Shown piece after piece: positions 11,319 to 22,087 of a stretch of DNA of 49,307 nt. The stretch covers positions 33,840-83,146 of the forward strand of contig FJOG01000046.1 in NCBI GenBank assembly GCA_900073065.1, written 5' to 3'. The translations under genes and the position numbers were made by a program. Below the pieces are notes generated by a model. The model had not been told where the DNA came from and did not search any database. It worked only from the letters and a program-made list of their open reading frames with translations. This stretch comes from Phialocephala subalpina (Eukaryota; Ascomycota; Leotiomycetes; Helotiales; Mollisiaceae). Numbering within the stretch: the first letter of the stretch is position 1; every line of letters begins with the position of its first letter.

Positions 11319-11840
11319 TCATTGCCAGCGCCAGTTCTGATTGAGCTTCAACAGTGGTGGAACTATTTCGTTGTACAAATCTTCTATAACATCTTCGTAG
11401 CATCGATTGCGGACAGTAGCCAGGTTCCGAGGCCAAAAGCAGCATTGAACTGCCTCATAGTACTGAGGCTCGTTGCTTGATACCGTGTCTAAAGTGCTAT
11501 AATCCTTCGCAAACTCACACAACGTTGCGTGTTCGGGCACGTCTGTGGATTTGCCTTTGCCACCTTGCAAAAGCATGTATTCGTCGAGAGATTCGAGAGG
11601 CGCTCCGAGGCTAAGTTCTACCAACACTACGCCAAGGCATTCGGGTGAGTTGCGAGAGCCTAGCAATTTTGGCTGTGACTTGTGCTTTGGACGAGTCTTG
11701 CTGCTCTTTATCTGTAGTTGGTACGCCTACATTGGGTGATAGTGAAAGCAGAGATGAAGTGATGCGAAGGATAGGAACTCTCTGGCAAAATAGACATCTT
11801 CGAATACAACACTGCTGCCCTGAGTCCTGAAATTATTGCT
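11319..11840 (-). pseudogene. C-terminal fragment of a DUF7580-like protein
   Basis: The minus frame ending at 11319 reads CLGVVLVELSLGAPLE, a central linker, then YYEAVQCCFWPRN...LYNEIVPPLL. This layout (LGx[VI]LxELxxGxxL, later a Y-x-x-AVQxCF core, then VVxPL) is what I know from the C-terminal end of the fungal DUF7580 domain, often found with HET and HeLo-type incompatibility genes. Upstream, at about 11740-11840, more of the domain seems present in another frame (VVFEDVYFARE). No complete N-terminus fits between here and the next gene at 11899, so I read it as a broken remnant. The domain assignment is from memory of the motif pattern. Confidence 0.5.
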
Positions 11841-11898
11841 ATAGATCTCAGATGCATAGGAACAGACGTTGAACCTGTAGTTGGTTCTGAATGAATAT

Positions 11899-14160
11899 TT
11901 ATGCACCTTCAGATTCCTTTGCGCACTGATCAAGCCAAGATTTTATTCTTTCGAACTTGTCACTTGTGTATTTGACTTTCCCAGGATCACTTAGATCATC
12001 TTCTAGATCATCGTCTGATTCATCATCTGATCCTTCCGAGATGATCCATGAGTGGCTGTATATGACCTTCTCTGCGGCAGGCCATCCGTAACTCCGTAGC
12101 CAGCCAAATATGCTTCGTGTTGCCATCTCCGAGATAGTCTCAGGCACTAGCGCAGTTTCTTTATGCGTGTCCAAAATGATGGTGTCATCCACAGTGGTAT
12201 AAACACTCTGTTTCGTTGTGTCGCTGCAGAAGCTTGGGTCCCGTACATTTGCACCATTTTTCAAGGCCCAGGACCAACTAGCGTAGCGTAGATAATGCCC
12301 TGCAGCGCAATGTGCATGTGTACGAACGCAGATATCAGTGTCAGAAAGCGCTGTAGTGCCGAATGGACGCCAAGGGCAGATTGGAAGGCGAGAATTCAAC
12401 TCTTCCCCCGCGAGATAAAGCAATCGACATTCGTCCGATCGATATATACGATCGCAACCTGGAAGGGGCTGAGGATCTAGACTCATAAAAGTTTGTATTG
12501 TGTTTGTCCATGCTGCAGAATGAATTTCGACCGCAATGAACCCATTCCGACAGTGTTGTAGGATAGATCGCGCCATTCCAGTAATGATAGCACCAATCCA
12601 CAGGACCGCAACTTTCGGTTGTTGTCTCCCAAGGACCATCGCAAGAACCTTGTAATCTTTTTTGGCAATTAGAGGATCCAGGACTTCAAAGATTGGCTGA
12701 ATCCATGCACTGACGAGGTTGCATGGTATATGAGGATCAAAGAATGTGTTGCAAAGAAGCGATTCTATGCCACGTCTACTGCAGCTCAAAGTCATATAGT
12801 AAGGCAGTAGCCTAAAATCCTGAAGGATCTCGTCTTTCTCGTCGACATGCCCAGAGGGAGGAGACGAGGAGCTTCTTGGCGGCGAGGAAATATCGGCCGT
12901 CGCTATTTGAGTCCGTACACAGGGCTCGTGAGAACTCGGTAGCGGGAGACTCGCTTTTGTCAGAGACGGAAAGGTCAAAGCAGCCGCAAGAGCTGCGGAA
13001 CATTGACTGCCAGCGTTGTGAAGCAAACAAAAGTCGGTCAAATAACCAAGAGCGACATCGGAGCTTGGTGGTGATGATATCGAAACGAACGAGCTTCGGG
13101 AGGTGCTTGCCCGTCTGAGCCTGAATTGGTGATCCGCTGAGATAAACGTAGAAGACCATGGTGACCGATAGACGCTCTCATTCCGTTTGATCTCTGCCCG
13201 CCAACCCTCATCCTTAGCTAGAATCGCCGCCCACCATCGTGCAGCATCGTTACTCGCATCGCCGAGATTGACGTCGATGGTATCTAGCAGGCTTTCACTA
13301 GTGTCGTCTCTCCATCCCGCCTGGTGGTACAAGTATACCATACGGTCGTTCGACTGGGCAGCAAATGTCCCTGACGTTTGCTGCATTTCCACCCAACGTG
13401 CTGATAGTATGTATGACCAGGCAAATGCTAGAATAGCGAGGCAATTACCATCTCTTGACTGTGTATTGTGATGCTCATAGAACTCCGGCCAATTAGCAAA
13501 ACGATCGTCGCCTGAGAAGGAACAAGATATTGACTTTTGGACCCCCAATAGAAGCTGATTAGGCATAGTTTTCTCTTTGAGGTCGCAGTCTCCTTCGCCT
13601 ACACTCCACAAAGACTCCCCATTAACGTACAGGACCGATAGACCGTTAGATAGCGCTTTAGTATGAAGGTCAAATTCCGGCTTGTTGCTCTGCTCCCGGA
13701 AGGCAACCAGATTATCGCCGAGATATGACGGAACATTGCCAAGCATATTTCGAAGGCGAAGGGATTCAGGCGAAAATCCGCTCTGGAGATATGATTTTCT
13801 TGCATGGGACGACCATCTTTGTGAGCTCCGAGCATATATCCGTTGAATGTAGGCTTTGCTGGGTCGAAGCTCATTCTCTACCTCGTCCATATTTGTATAA
13901 AATGGGTGCCGACTTGTTATTGCGGCGATGAATCTAGAAATCAAGCAGGAGGTTTAGTTATTTCTGAGGATACAATGCTTGTTTTATAGGGTCGTGGAAC
14001 ACAAGGGTTATGAAGGGCGCTAGGTCGGGTGAGCCGTGGTTGGGTTGGTAGTATGCATTGGCTTCTTTCGGATGCCAATCGTTAACACCCAACCAAATTC
14101 TTATGTCTGCTTTAGGGTTAGACCCTCGCTTTCGTAGTGCACGGACCGGTATCAACTTAG
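11899..14160 (-). CDS. Large uncharacterised fungal protein, 5'-truncated at AT-rich island
   Basis: The minus frame 13944-11899 is open for 681 codons and looks like true protein (for example LPYYMTLSCSRRGIESLLC; an acidic DDESDDDLEDDL stretch near the C-terminus). I recognise no named domain. The first ATG within this exon is 13890. A better model adds an upstream exon (14155-13974; KLIPVRALRKRG...IRIWLGVNDWHPKEAN...) joined by a 40-nt intron (13934-13973; GTATCC...AACTAAAC...TCTAG). Splicing gives QALFIAAITSR in frame. This upstream exon has no start codon before it runs into the AT-rich island at 14160, so the gene appears to have lost its 5' end. Transcription from an internal start cannot be excluded. 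Confidence 0.6.
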
Positions 14161-14335
14161 TTTTCTTATAAGCGAAAAGCAGATATTTATATAATTATAA
14201 TATAATTTGTTATTTAATAAATTATTATTTAATTTAATATAAAATAAAAAGAATTTTATATTTTTATTTATTGAAAATTAAATAATTATAAAAGTTCAAA
14301 CAATAAAAAATTAAAATTTATTTCGAGTTTCGAAT
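14160..14335. repeat. Isolated AT-rich island in gene-bearing DNA
   Basis: About 175 bp of nearly pure A/T lie between normal-GC sequences. The island is too short for an ORF. It sits exactly where the minus-strand gene loses its 5' end. It resembles the AT-rich blocks at both ends of the window and may be the stub of a mutated or excised element. Confidence 0.6.
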
Positions 14336-14603
14336 TTGCACGTTGCCCCGAGCAGCCCCCAATCTTATTACCAAGAGTATCCTTTATTCGTGGGGCTTGT
14401 TAACGAGATTGCCGAGCCCCTGAAAACATCCCGCAGCCCTCGCAACAGCTCGCTACTCTGCCAAGGCCAGCTGAACTGCATGTGATAGGGCTGAAGATGC
14501 TGCATGCTGCGCCACACACCTTACATCTCAGCTCGAGAATCATGATCCTCTCTCTCAAGTACACTCACAATTAACCACCTCAAGCTTCTCTACGTTCCTC
14601 GTA
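14336..14603 (+). promoter_or_regulatory. Upstream region of the DUF7730-like gene
   Basis: Normal-GC sequence precedes ATG 14604. The last 80 bp are rich in C, T and A with little G, typical of fungal transcription start regions. No TATA box is obvious. Confidence 0.35.
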
Positions 14604-15657
14604 ATGACAACTATGCGATGGTACAATGAGAGGCGACGACGTCAAGACGATCCTCTCAAAACCCGCCTCTCTCGAGCTGGCAGCAAAGCCGGCGAGAACG
14701 TTATTTGGATCAGTCGGTGTGCAGCCACCGTCCTCTTCTTCCCTCTCGTTGTGACATATCTGGCGATCGAAACGGTGCTCGAAGAACGTCAAGAGGAGCG
14801 AGACGACGGATATCGACGTGCCGGACCACCGCCTACCTTTTTGAAGGAGCCAAGAGAGAAGGCTGGGAAAAAGCGGAATCTTGCGATCCAAAACAAGGCT
14901 CCGGTAATGCAATCAAAGAGCAAACTGCTTATGTTGCCGAGGGAGATCAGGGATATGATCTGGAAAGAGGTCATGGGTGGGAAATCAATTCATTGGGAGA
15001 TTGTGGATCGAAAGCCTTCTGGGAGAATATGTCGCTGCGAGGTACATTGTTACTGGTTGGCGTGCATGTCTTGGAAGATACCGAACGGGCATCTGGAAAT
15101 GAATAACATGATAGGACCGTTGTTGTCTTGCAAGCAGATGTAAGTCGCCGCTTTTTCTATGCTGAGAAATTATTCATGTTGACTTCCTCAGGCATCTTGA
15201 AGCAATTGGATATCTTTACGAGCTAAACAGATTTTGGACTCGAACGACAGATGTGGTTCGGTTCCTCCCACGTCTTCTGACAGCAGAAAGCTTGCATCGC
15301 ATCCGTTACTTGAACTTTCTATACCTGGTCGGCGACCCACCATCACTCGCTCATCGTGTTCATCGAATAGACAATCCTAAGAAAATGGAGAAGCGGAATC
15401 AGAGAGAGCATGATTATCGCAGAAGCTGGAATGGGGTGTGGAAGACGTTGTCAGAAGTGGAGGGCTTGGTTGAGTTAAAGGTGCAGATGATAGTCAGTGC
15501 TCGTCGTGGCACTCTTGATCTGTGGAAAGTCAAAGACTTTGAGATTGTTTCATCTGTAACAAGGCCCAAAAGATTTGTCTTGATTCTACCAGATGAGTTG
15601 GTGAGACTTGTAAAGGGCAGAATACATGCAGAGAATCTGGAGGTGGAAGGTTTATGA
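14604..15657 (+). CDS. DUF7730-like fungal protein with N-terminal membrane segment
   Basis: Two exons (14604-15139 and 15192-15657) are separated by a 52-nt intron that starts GTAAGT and ends CTCAG, giving 333 residues. An Arg-rich N-terminus precedes a hydrophobic segment at about residues 35-55 (TVLFFPLVVTYLAIETVL), probably a membrane anchor. From about residue 110 the sequence reads LLMLPREIRDMIWKEVMGG, then LLSCKQM across the splice site, then HLEAIGYLYELNRF and later RYLNF. This order (LPxEIRxxIW, CxxxxxEAxxxLYxxNxF) is the pattern I know as DUF7730, an F-box-like family expanded in Pezizomycotina. The function is unknown. The frame is intact. Confidence 0.8.
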
Positions 15658-16066
15658 GGAGTCCATGGGGGTGAGAGGGAATGAGAATAAATAGGCAGTT
15701 GGAAGACTCTTGAGATGTGGATAGAAGCAAAGAAACAGATACCAAGGATCGTCGGAGCACACAATGAACAGAGTTCAGGGAACATGGGAAGGAGCACAAA
15801 TTTCACTTCTCAAAGGAGAAAACGCAAGCCAAAGAAATTCCGAGGAGGGGACGAACAATACCCAGTGGTCCCTCAACAGCCTGCCTGGATCAGTGAACGT
15901 CCAACATCATCGAAAATGATCTCATACCATATAGACCCGTAGAGTACCTGTCCACAGCACCCTGCCATTTCCCATCCTGGGAGTGCCGCCCAAGTAGACC
16001 AATACTCCCTTCCCTAATCTCCTCCTTTATCTCCAACCAGACCAGAGATCACACCTTATCCTTTGC
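15658..16066. other. Convergent intergenic region
   Basis: This is the 3' flank of the DUF7730-like gene and of the small minus-strand gene. An open frame at 15715-15942 has no protein character. Nothing else was seen. Confidence 0.4.
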
Positions 16067-16372
16067 TCATACCCCCCGCGAGATACTTTCGCAGATCGGC
16101 TGACATCTCTTCGCATCCGGTTTGCACGGCAGAAAAAATATGAGGCTGAACATGATAATCAAATTGAGGATGCCCCAAATACAATTGGAAAACGTCAACG
16201 CTCTCGCGATGGAGGCGTGTTTGAGAAGTCTTTTCACCTCTTCTGGATGAGTTTCTCGTATATGACGTGCTGAGTGTAGGCTGCTGGAAGGTGTTGGAGA
16301 ATCTGGAGAAAGTGGGGAGTCGGGAGTAGTGGGGTAGTCGACGAGCTGGTAAGCGGGAGCATGCGGAGACAT
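16067..16372 (-). CDS. Small single-pass membrane protein, uncharacterised
   Basis: This is a 101-residue single-exon frame from ATG 16370-16372. The first half is polar, Ser/Pro/Thr-rich (PTTPDSPLSPDSPTPSSS), followed by a basic and helical stretch (HPEEVKRLLKHASIARALTF). One hydrophobic helix follows at about residues 60-81 (CIWGILNLIIMFSLIFFLPC), then a short tail with three more Cys (CKPDAKRC...C). It may be a small secretory-pathway or plasma-membrane protein. No family was recognised. The unbroken frame, membrane helix and typical upstream sequence support a real gene. Confidence 0.55.
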   Translation of the reverse strand: MSPHAPAYQLVDYPTTPDSPLSPDSPTPSSSLHSARHIRETHPEEVKRLLKHASIARALTFSNCIWGILNLIIMFSLIFFLPCKPDAKRCQPICESISRGV

Positions 16373-16722
16373 AATTTTGTTCGTCAGGCGAAAGAGGGAA
16401 GAAAGAATTTTTTTAGTTGAGATTAAGAATGGAAGAGGAAGTCTGGCATATATGTACTAAATGCATAATCTGCCCATGGAGAGGCAGACTCGCGGGCGGA
16501 TTCTGGTTGGGTGGCGCAGCAAAACATGAATCGTCTCAACTTCGAGAACGTTAACGAGATAAAAACATTGAATCAACATAAGATATTGTTGAAGACATAT
16601 ACATGCGAGCTAGATAGAGTGGAGATGCTGAGAAGGATACTATAAATACAGATATCGAGAATAAATTTGATTTCATGCCTAGAAGCTCTCGAAATCTCTG
16701 TCACCGAATAACTTTCAGACAC
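16373..16722. other. Intergenic: 5' of small membrane gene, 3' of ABC gene
   Basis: There is no coding frame here. The region should contain the promoter of the small membrane-protein gene and the terminator of the ABC transporter. No motif was identified. Confidence 0.4.
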
Positions 16723-19700
16723 TCACAACTTCTTTCCTTTCGGCATCCTCACCAACCAGTACAATGCCATCGCCGCCAAAATATTGAAAGCAATAAACGC
16801 CCACACAATCCCAAAATCGCGCCACCTGTCCCCATACTCAGAACTGACACCCGCCAAAAACACATTCGTATCTTTAATCTTGCAATAACTGCAATCACTC
16901 ATTGCCTCCGGATCCATTAGATACCCACCCGCCCTCTCAATATACTCCGCCATGTACTCTCCACAAGTCTGGCCGTCAGGCGTGCTGATATTCGTCCACT
17001 CGTTACTTGCACAAGTGACTTCAACGTTCGCCAGACCCGTCGACAGAACAGCTGAGACCCAGTATGACAAAGGCGAGACTCTATACAGGAAAATCCAGAA
17101 GCGGGGCATTTGAGCTGGGGTAGCTAGGACGCCACAGAAGAAGAAAATGAGGACGAAGAAAAGGTTAGCCGTATTGCCACCGCCGTCGACTGTATCAGCA
17201 AAGGAAATGCACATGTGTGCGAAGGTACAGACGAAGACAAGAAATTGCCAGAATAGAAGCCACATCAGCCCACCTCGTTCAACACTCTGACTAGTAGCCT
17301 CGGCATTGCGATAGAAGCCAACGGGGTAGTAGAAACATGCCCACATGAACACAGATGCCACAGTGTTCCAAGGCAGTTCGCTGATGATTTGGCTGAGCAT
17401 GAAGACTTTCCAGGAGTAGGTTTTAGCAGGTCGTTCGCGGACCTCGTAAAGAGAGCGCTGTAGGACGAATTGCGGCATTTGTTGGTCTACAAGCTGCCCG
17501 AAGATGCTGCATAGTTCAAAGATGGCGAACATTTCATTTTGGAGACCCTGGATCGTGTGAGGTGCGTTGAGGAAGACGAGACCGACGAAGAGACTGCTGG
17601 CAATGCAGAGACCGAGCTTGGAGTAGATGTAAGAGGGCGTCCGCCACGACTGCTGGAAGACACGCCGTGTGACAACGAGCAATTGTTGCCACAGCGGTGT
17701 TGCAAACTCGTCGTACGAGGCAGGGTCGTGCTTTTCGTCCGTTGAAGACCGACCTATACCAAGGGCTCTGAGACGTGCCAACTCGTCTTGGATGGTCTGG
17801 TACTCTGGACTAGAACGCCACGTTTGGTGCCAGTCAACATCCGAGGAACTTCCTGGTGCAGCTCCAATCGCTTCAAGCATCCACTCAGCCGGGTTGGCAC
17901 CAGCTGGGCAAGCAGGCGCGCCATTTCGCTCGAAGTAATCTGTGAGGGTTTCGTGGTTGTCGCCAATTTCACCTGCATCATAGTCAGTATTAATCGAACC
18001 TGATATATCACCTAGACAGCGAACTACATGTTGCAACATGAGGTAGGCAAGGGATCATAGGCTGAATACGCACCAAAGTAAACCGTACGACCTCCTTCGG
18101 CAAGTAAGAGCAAGCGATCGAATCGTTGAAACAGCATTGCAGAAGGTTGGTGGATGGTGCAGAGGATGGACTGGCCTGCCTTGGACAGCTTTTCGAGCAG
18201 GTCCAGGATAGCCCAGCTAGTTTGTGAATCTAGACCAGAGGTCGGTTCGTCGACGAAGAGCAGAAGAGGTGGTTTGGCTACCAACTCAACGCTAATGGTC
18301 AAGCGTTTGCGCTGCTCAACATTGAGACCTTCGCCTAGCACACCCACAATGGCATCGGTAAACTCTTGCATCTCCATCAGCTTGATCACTTCGCCCACGT
18401 AGGCCAGCTTGTCCTTCTTCGGGACGGTAGCAGGTTGGCGAAGCAGAGCTGAGAATTCGAGAGCCTGTGATGTGGAATTAACCTGCATACTCTCGAGAAT
18501 GCTCACTTGGAACATTGCAGCGAGTACTCGCTTCCAAGGATTTGACAGGAGGCCAGAAAGAATGGCTTACCTCGCGAACTGTACTTGTCTCCAAATGGAG
18601 GTCTTGTTGTTGCGCGTAGCCAGTCTTTCTTTGAAAGCTCTCATCACGGATCTTTCCATCAACTAACATCTCGCCAGTGATCACACCCACGCCTCCACGA
18701 CGATCAGCCAAACAATCCAGGACGGTGGTCTTTCCAGCGCCAGAAACGCCCTAGATTCGTCAGATGATACTGGATCACAGGGAGAGATGACTGGTACGAA
18801 CCATGAGAGCTGTCAAGGTACCAGGCTTGACCCAGCCATCGACGTTGTCCAAGATGCGCCGAGTTTCGCCTTTGATCTTGATGTCGTAGCACACATTGCT
18901 CCAATGAAAGACACTTGTTGAGCCCTGAAAAGCTCCCTCTTTGCTGGAAGTGGATTTTTCCGACTTCTCAACGATTGGTACACGACCAGAGATCGACTTC
19001 TCGACATCGTCACCGCCCTTGAAGGAAGATGGTGGAACGAAGCCTCGACGGAAGACAAGGACTTCACCTTTGGACTTCTTGGCTGTGACATACTCGCTGG
19101 CGATGAAGTACACCAGGTGATTGAAAACTGCCATGGCGATGATGATGCCGACGTTTCGCCACTTATGGCTATGGTAGTAGCTGTAAGCCGAATTGATGTA
19201 ACTATCCCCACTGACATAGGCCAGACCAGGAATGGCACCGACAGCGTCGCAAGCCACGGTTCTTGAGCTGATATCCGCGTAGTCGGGAATGTATGAGGAG
19301 CAGGCGAAATTGCGACCGTGAAATTCGTTGGCCATGAGTGATTCGTACCCATAGGCTACAGGATTCAGATGAATGATCCAGCGACACCATCCCAACATGT
19401 AGTCGATTGGGACTACGAAGCCCGTAAAGATGAGCAGAGCTAGTAGCATGGTGGAAGCAGGAACCATAGCTTGCATTTCTGTCCGCGATATTGAAGCACT
19501 GAACATATGTTAGTATCTTTCCACTTGCAGTAGTCTGACCACTTACACAGATCTGAAGATACCCGACATGGCCATGACAATGCAGAACACCACGAGCAGA
19601 TAGAAGAAGAAGGCTCCCGCATCGCGATGGAGGTTCGCCATGAAGTAGAACACCAGGTTGAAAGAAACGGTTCCAAGAATCTTCGCGGGCAGGTCAACAA

Positions 19701-21495
19701 GGACAGATGCATAAGACTCGGCCGAAGGATGATAGAAGGCATAGCGAGACTGCTTCTCCACGATGGGCCTCTGAGCATACAGCGTCAGGATCTCAAGCAT
19801 AGAAGAGAAAGCATTGAAGAGAATTGCAATGAATAGCACAACAGAGCGACCATAGAACGTATCGGTAGTTGGACTCATGTTGTAGTAAAGAGATGAGATG
19901 ATGAGAGCCAAGATCAGGTTTCCAATCATCATCCCAACGGTCTGCCAGGGATCTGCTTTGAGCCGTTTAAAGCCCCGCCAAGTGCAAAGCCTGACCTGCT
20001 GGGGGTATGTCAAGGTGTACGGCGAATTCAGGCGCTGGCCCTTGGCTTGGTGAGACTTCTTGAGCTGTCGGAATGTTTCGGCGTCAGGACCATCGATCGG
20101 ATGCTGCGCCTTGTATTCGTCGATCTGTACCTTCAGGGTGATATACTCAGAGCTGTTCTTCCAAGCGGCTGCAAAGTCATCGGGTGTTCGTGGAGTGTTG
20201 CAGCCTGGTCGAGAGACGCGCTCGGCTGGAAAGGTCATTGAGGTGAGGAAGTCAGGTGTGGTCTGACGTGTCGGACATTCGAACCCAAGATTGATGAAGT
20301 ACTCCTTGGCCTTGGACGCCGGCCCAAAGTAAATTTGGCAACCCTCGTAGAGAACCAAGACTTTGTCGAACAGGTCGTAGGCGCTTTGAGGGGCTTGGTA
20401 CATGGAGACAGCGCACGTCTGGCCAAAAAGCTCAGATTGCAGCCTCAGGGTCTTGCAGAACTCAATTGCATTGGCCGAGTCCAGACCACGAGTTGAACTT
20501 GAGACGAGAATCAGCGAATGTTCCAACTTGCTGAGAACAAGGACCAGATGTAATGGCACTTACTTGTCCCAGCATTGAAACGGAGCCTCTGCCAGTGTTG
20601 CTTCAGCAATCGTAACACGCTTGCGTTCTCCTCCAGAGACACCGCGTTCGAAGTCGTTTCCAACATTTGTATTGATGGTGTGGCTGATGCCGTACATTGT
20701 CATGACCACGTCTCGGAGGTGCTCGCAGTATCTATGGAGAGCGCTGTCAGTGTCTACATTTCAGGGGCAGAGATGAATCGACCAAGTAACATACTCATTG
20801 CGACTAATGCCCTGCGGCAACTCCTTCTGACAACGTGCACGCGACGCAAAAGTCAATGTCTCGCCAACTGTCAACTGAGGGAAGTGGACGTCGACCTCGG
20901 CAGTGTAGATGGCGTCGCCTCGGTGAGCAGTGTGAAGCTTCTTTGCCGACAATCCCTGGTAATTGAAGTACGAACCCCCGTTGACGTAAATGCCGTTCGT
21001 CTCCCCAGCGATGGTTTTGAGGAAAGTCGAACAACCAGAGCCAGGTGGCCCGAGAACACAAATCATCTCGCCTGGGCGAATGATTCCTTTAAAATCGCGC
21101 AGGATATCGATCCGAGTCTGACCTGCCGTGCTGGAGAAGAAGCGACGAACCATATTTGGTAATGCTAGCCAAATAGTAGCAACATCCTTTTGGAAATCGG
21201 TTTGCGTACCGTAACCGAAGACATTGAGGTTTTCGAAACACAGTCCTATCTGACGGAAGCTCTGCCCGCGTTCGTGAGAGACTTTGGCAAGATTGGTAGC
21301 CCAGGCGTGTGCGTTGAAGTTGGCGCTGCTTGGGTTCAGGGGAGAGTCTGGGTCGTCGCTTCCAAAGATTGGTTTTGCCTCGAGGCCATCCACGCTGTTG
21401 CGAGTGTATTCTCGAGCAAGTTCTTGCACAATGGAATCCCGTATCTTTGTTGACTCGGTCGTATCGCCACTGGCGAGGGCCTTTGCTGGTGGCAT
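16723..21495 (-). CDS. Full-size PDR-type (ABC-G) multidrug exporter, seven exons
   Basis: This plasma-membrane ATP-driven exporter has the (NBD-TMD)x2 layout of Pdr5/CDR pumps. Exons: 21495-20795, 20731-20564, 20497-19547, 19498-18802, 18750-18571, 18464-18074 and 17972-16723; every junction keeps frame, giving 1445 residues. NBD1 has the degenerate PDR Walker [10 protein letters not shown] (about 149-157), signature [11 protein letters not shown] and [20 protein letters not shown]2 has canonical GVSGAGKTT (about 840), signature [11 protein letters not shown], Walker [15 protein letters not shown] and CTIHQPSA. Each half ends in a six-helix domain with PDR motifs; [17 protein letters not shown] precedes the last extracellular loop. 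Introns are 48-106 nt. No stop or frameshift is visible, so it should be functional. A Zn2Cys6 factor lies just upstream on the same strand, usual for a regulator-transporter pair, but that neighbour is broken. Substrate unknown. Confidence 0.95.
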
Positions 21496-22087
21496 GGTCT
21501 CTGTGGTGATGTAATCGCTCTGGATGCAGCAAAGACCACGCGAGATGGTTGGCGTAAGAGCGTACCTGACGAAGGTTCTTTGAGTTCAATGCCTATTCCA
21601 AATACTCGACGTATTTGACTAGATTCATCAGTGTCGAGGAGGACTTGTTAAGCATTGATTTGAAATGAACATCTCGGTCTTCTCGATGCAGGGGTAGCTG
21701 ATTATATCCGGATGTGACCTCCTGACTCGGCCGAGAGATAGAACACCGCCAAATGAGCGAAGCCTCGACGAATCGTCGGCGGTAAATATAAATATCACAC
21801 AATACCGGTATGAAGACTGCGCCGGGTGATAGGACCTTCAATTAGTGTTTTTCAGGTACTCCGGTAGCTGGAACAGGCCACGGAACGACGTAAATGAGAA
21901 GCGGTAGAGTGAGCAGCGGTTCAGTGATGATCTACTTGTGGCTTGTGGGCTCCTGCAAAAGGGCGTGGTTTCCAAGCTCCTTCTAAAAGTTGTTTGCAAG
22001 TGGAAGACGCTGCTTCAGTGTTGTACATGGGTAGAGAGGCGATTGGATTCAACAAATTGCGATCTAAGTGACAATCTCCACTGTACA
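21496..22087 (-). promoter_or_regulatory. Promoter region of the ABC exporter
   Basis: About 590 bp lie between the ABC start and the 3' end of the Zn2Cys6 pseudogene. An A/T stretch at 21782-21796 (taaatataaatat) could serve as a TATA-like element. Several CGG triplets occur, the half-site bound by Zn2Cys6 factors. Confidence 0.4.
21726..21735. promoter_or_regulatory. CTCGGCCGAG palindrome in the ABC promoter
   Basis: A perfect 10-bp palindrome lies about 230 bp upstream of the ABC start. It contains overlapping CGG and CCG triplets, which are Zn2Cys6-type half-sites. It is a candidate binding site only; a 10-bp palindrome can occur by chance. Confidence 0.25.
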
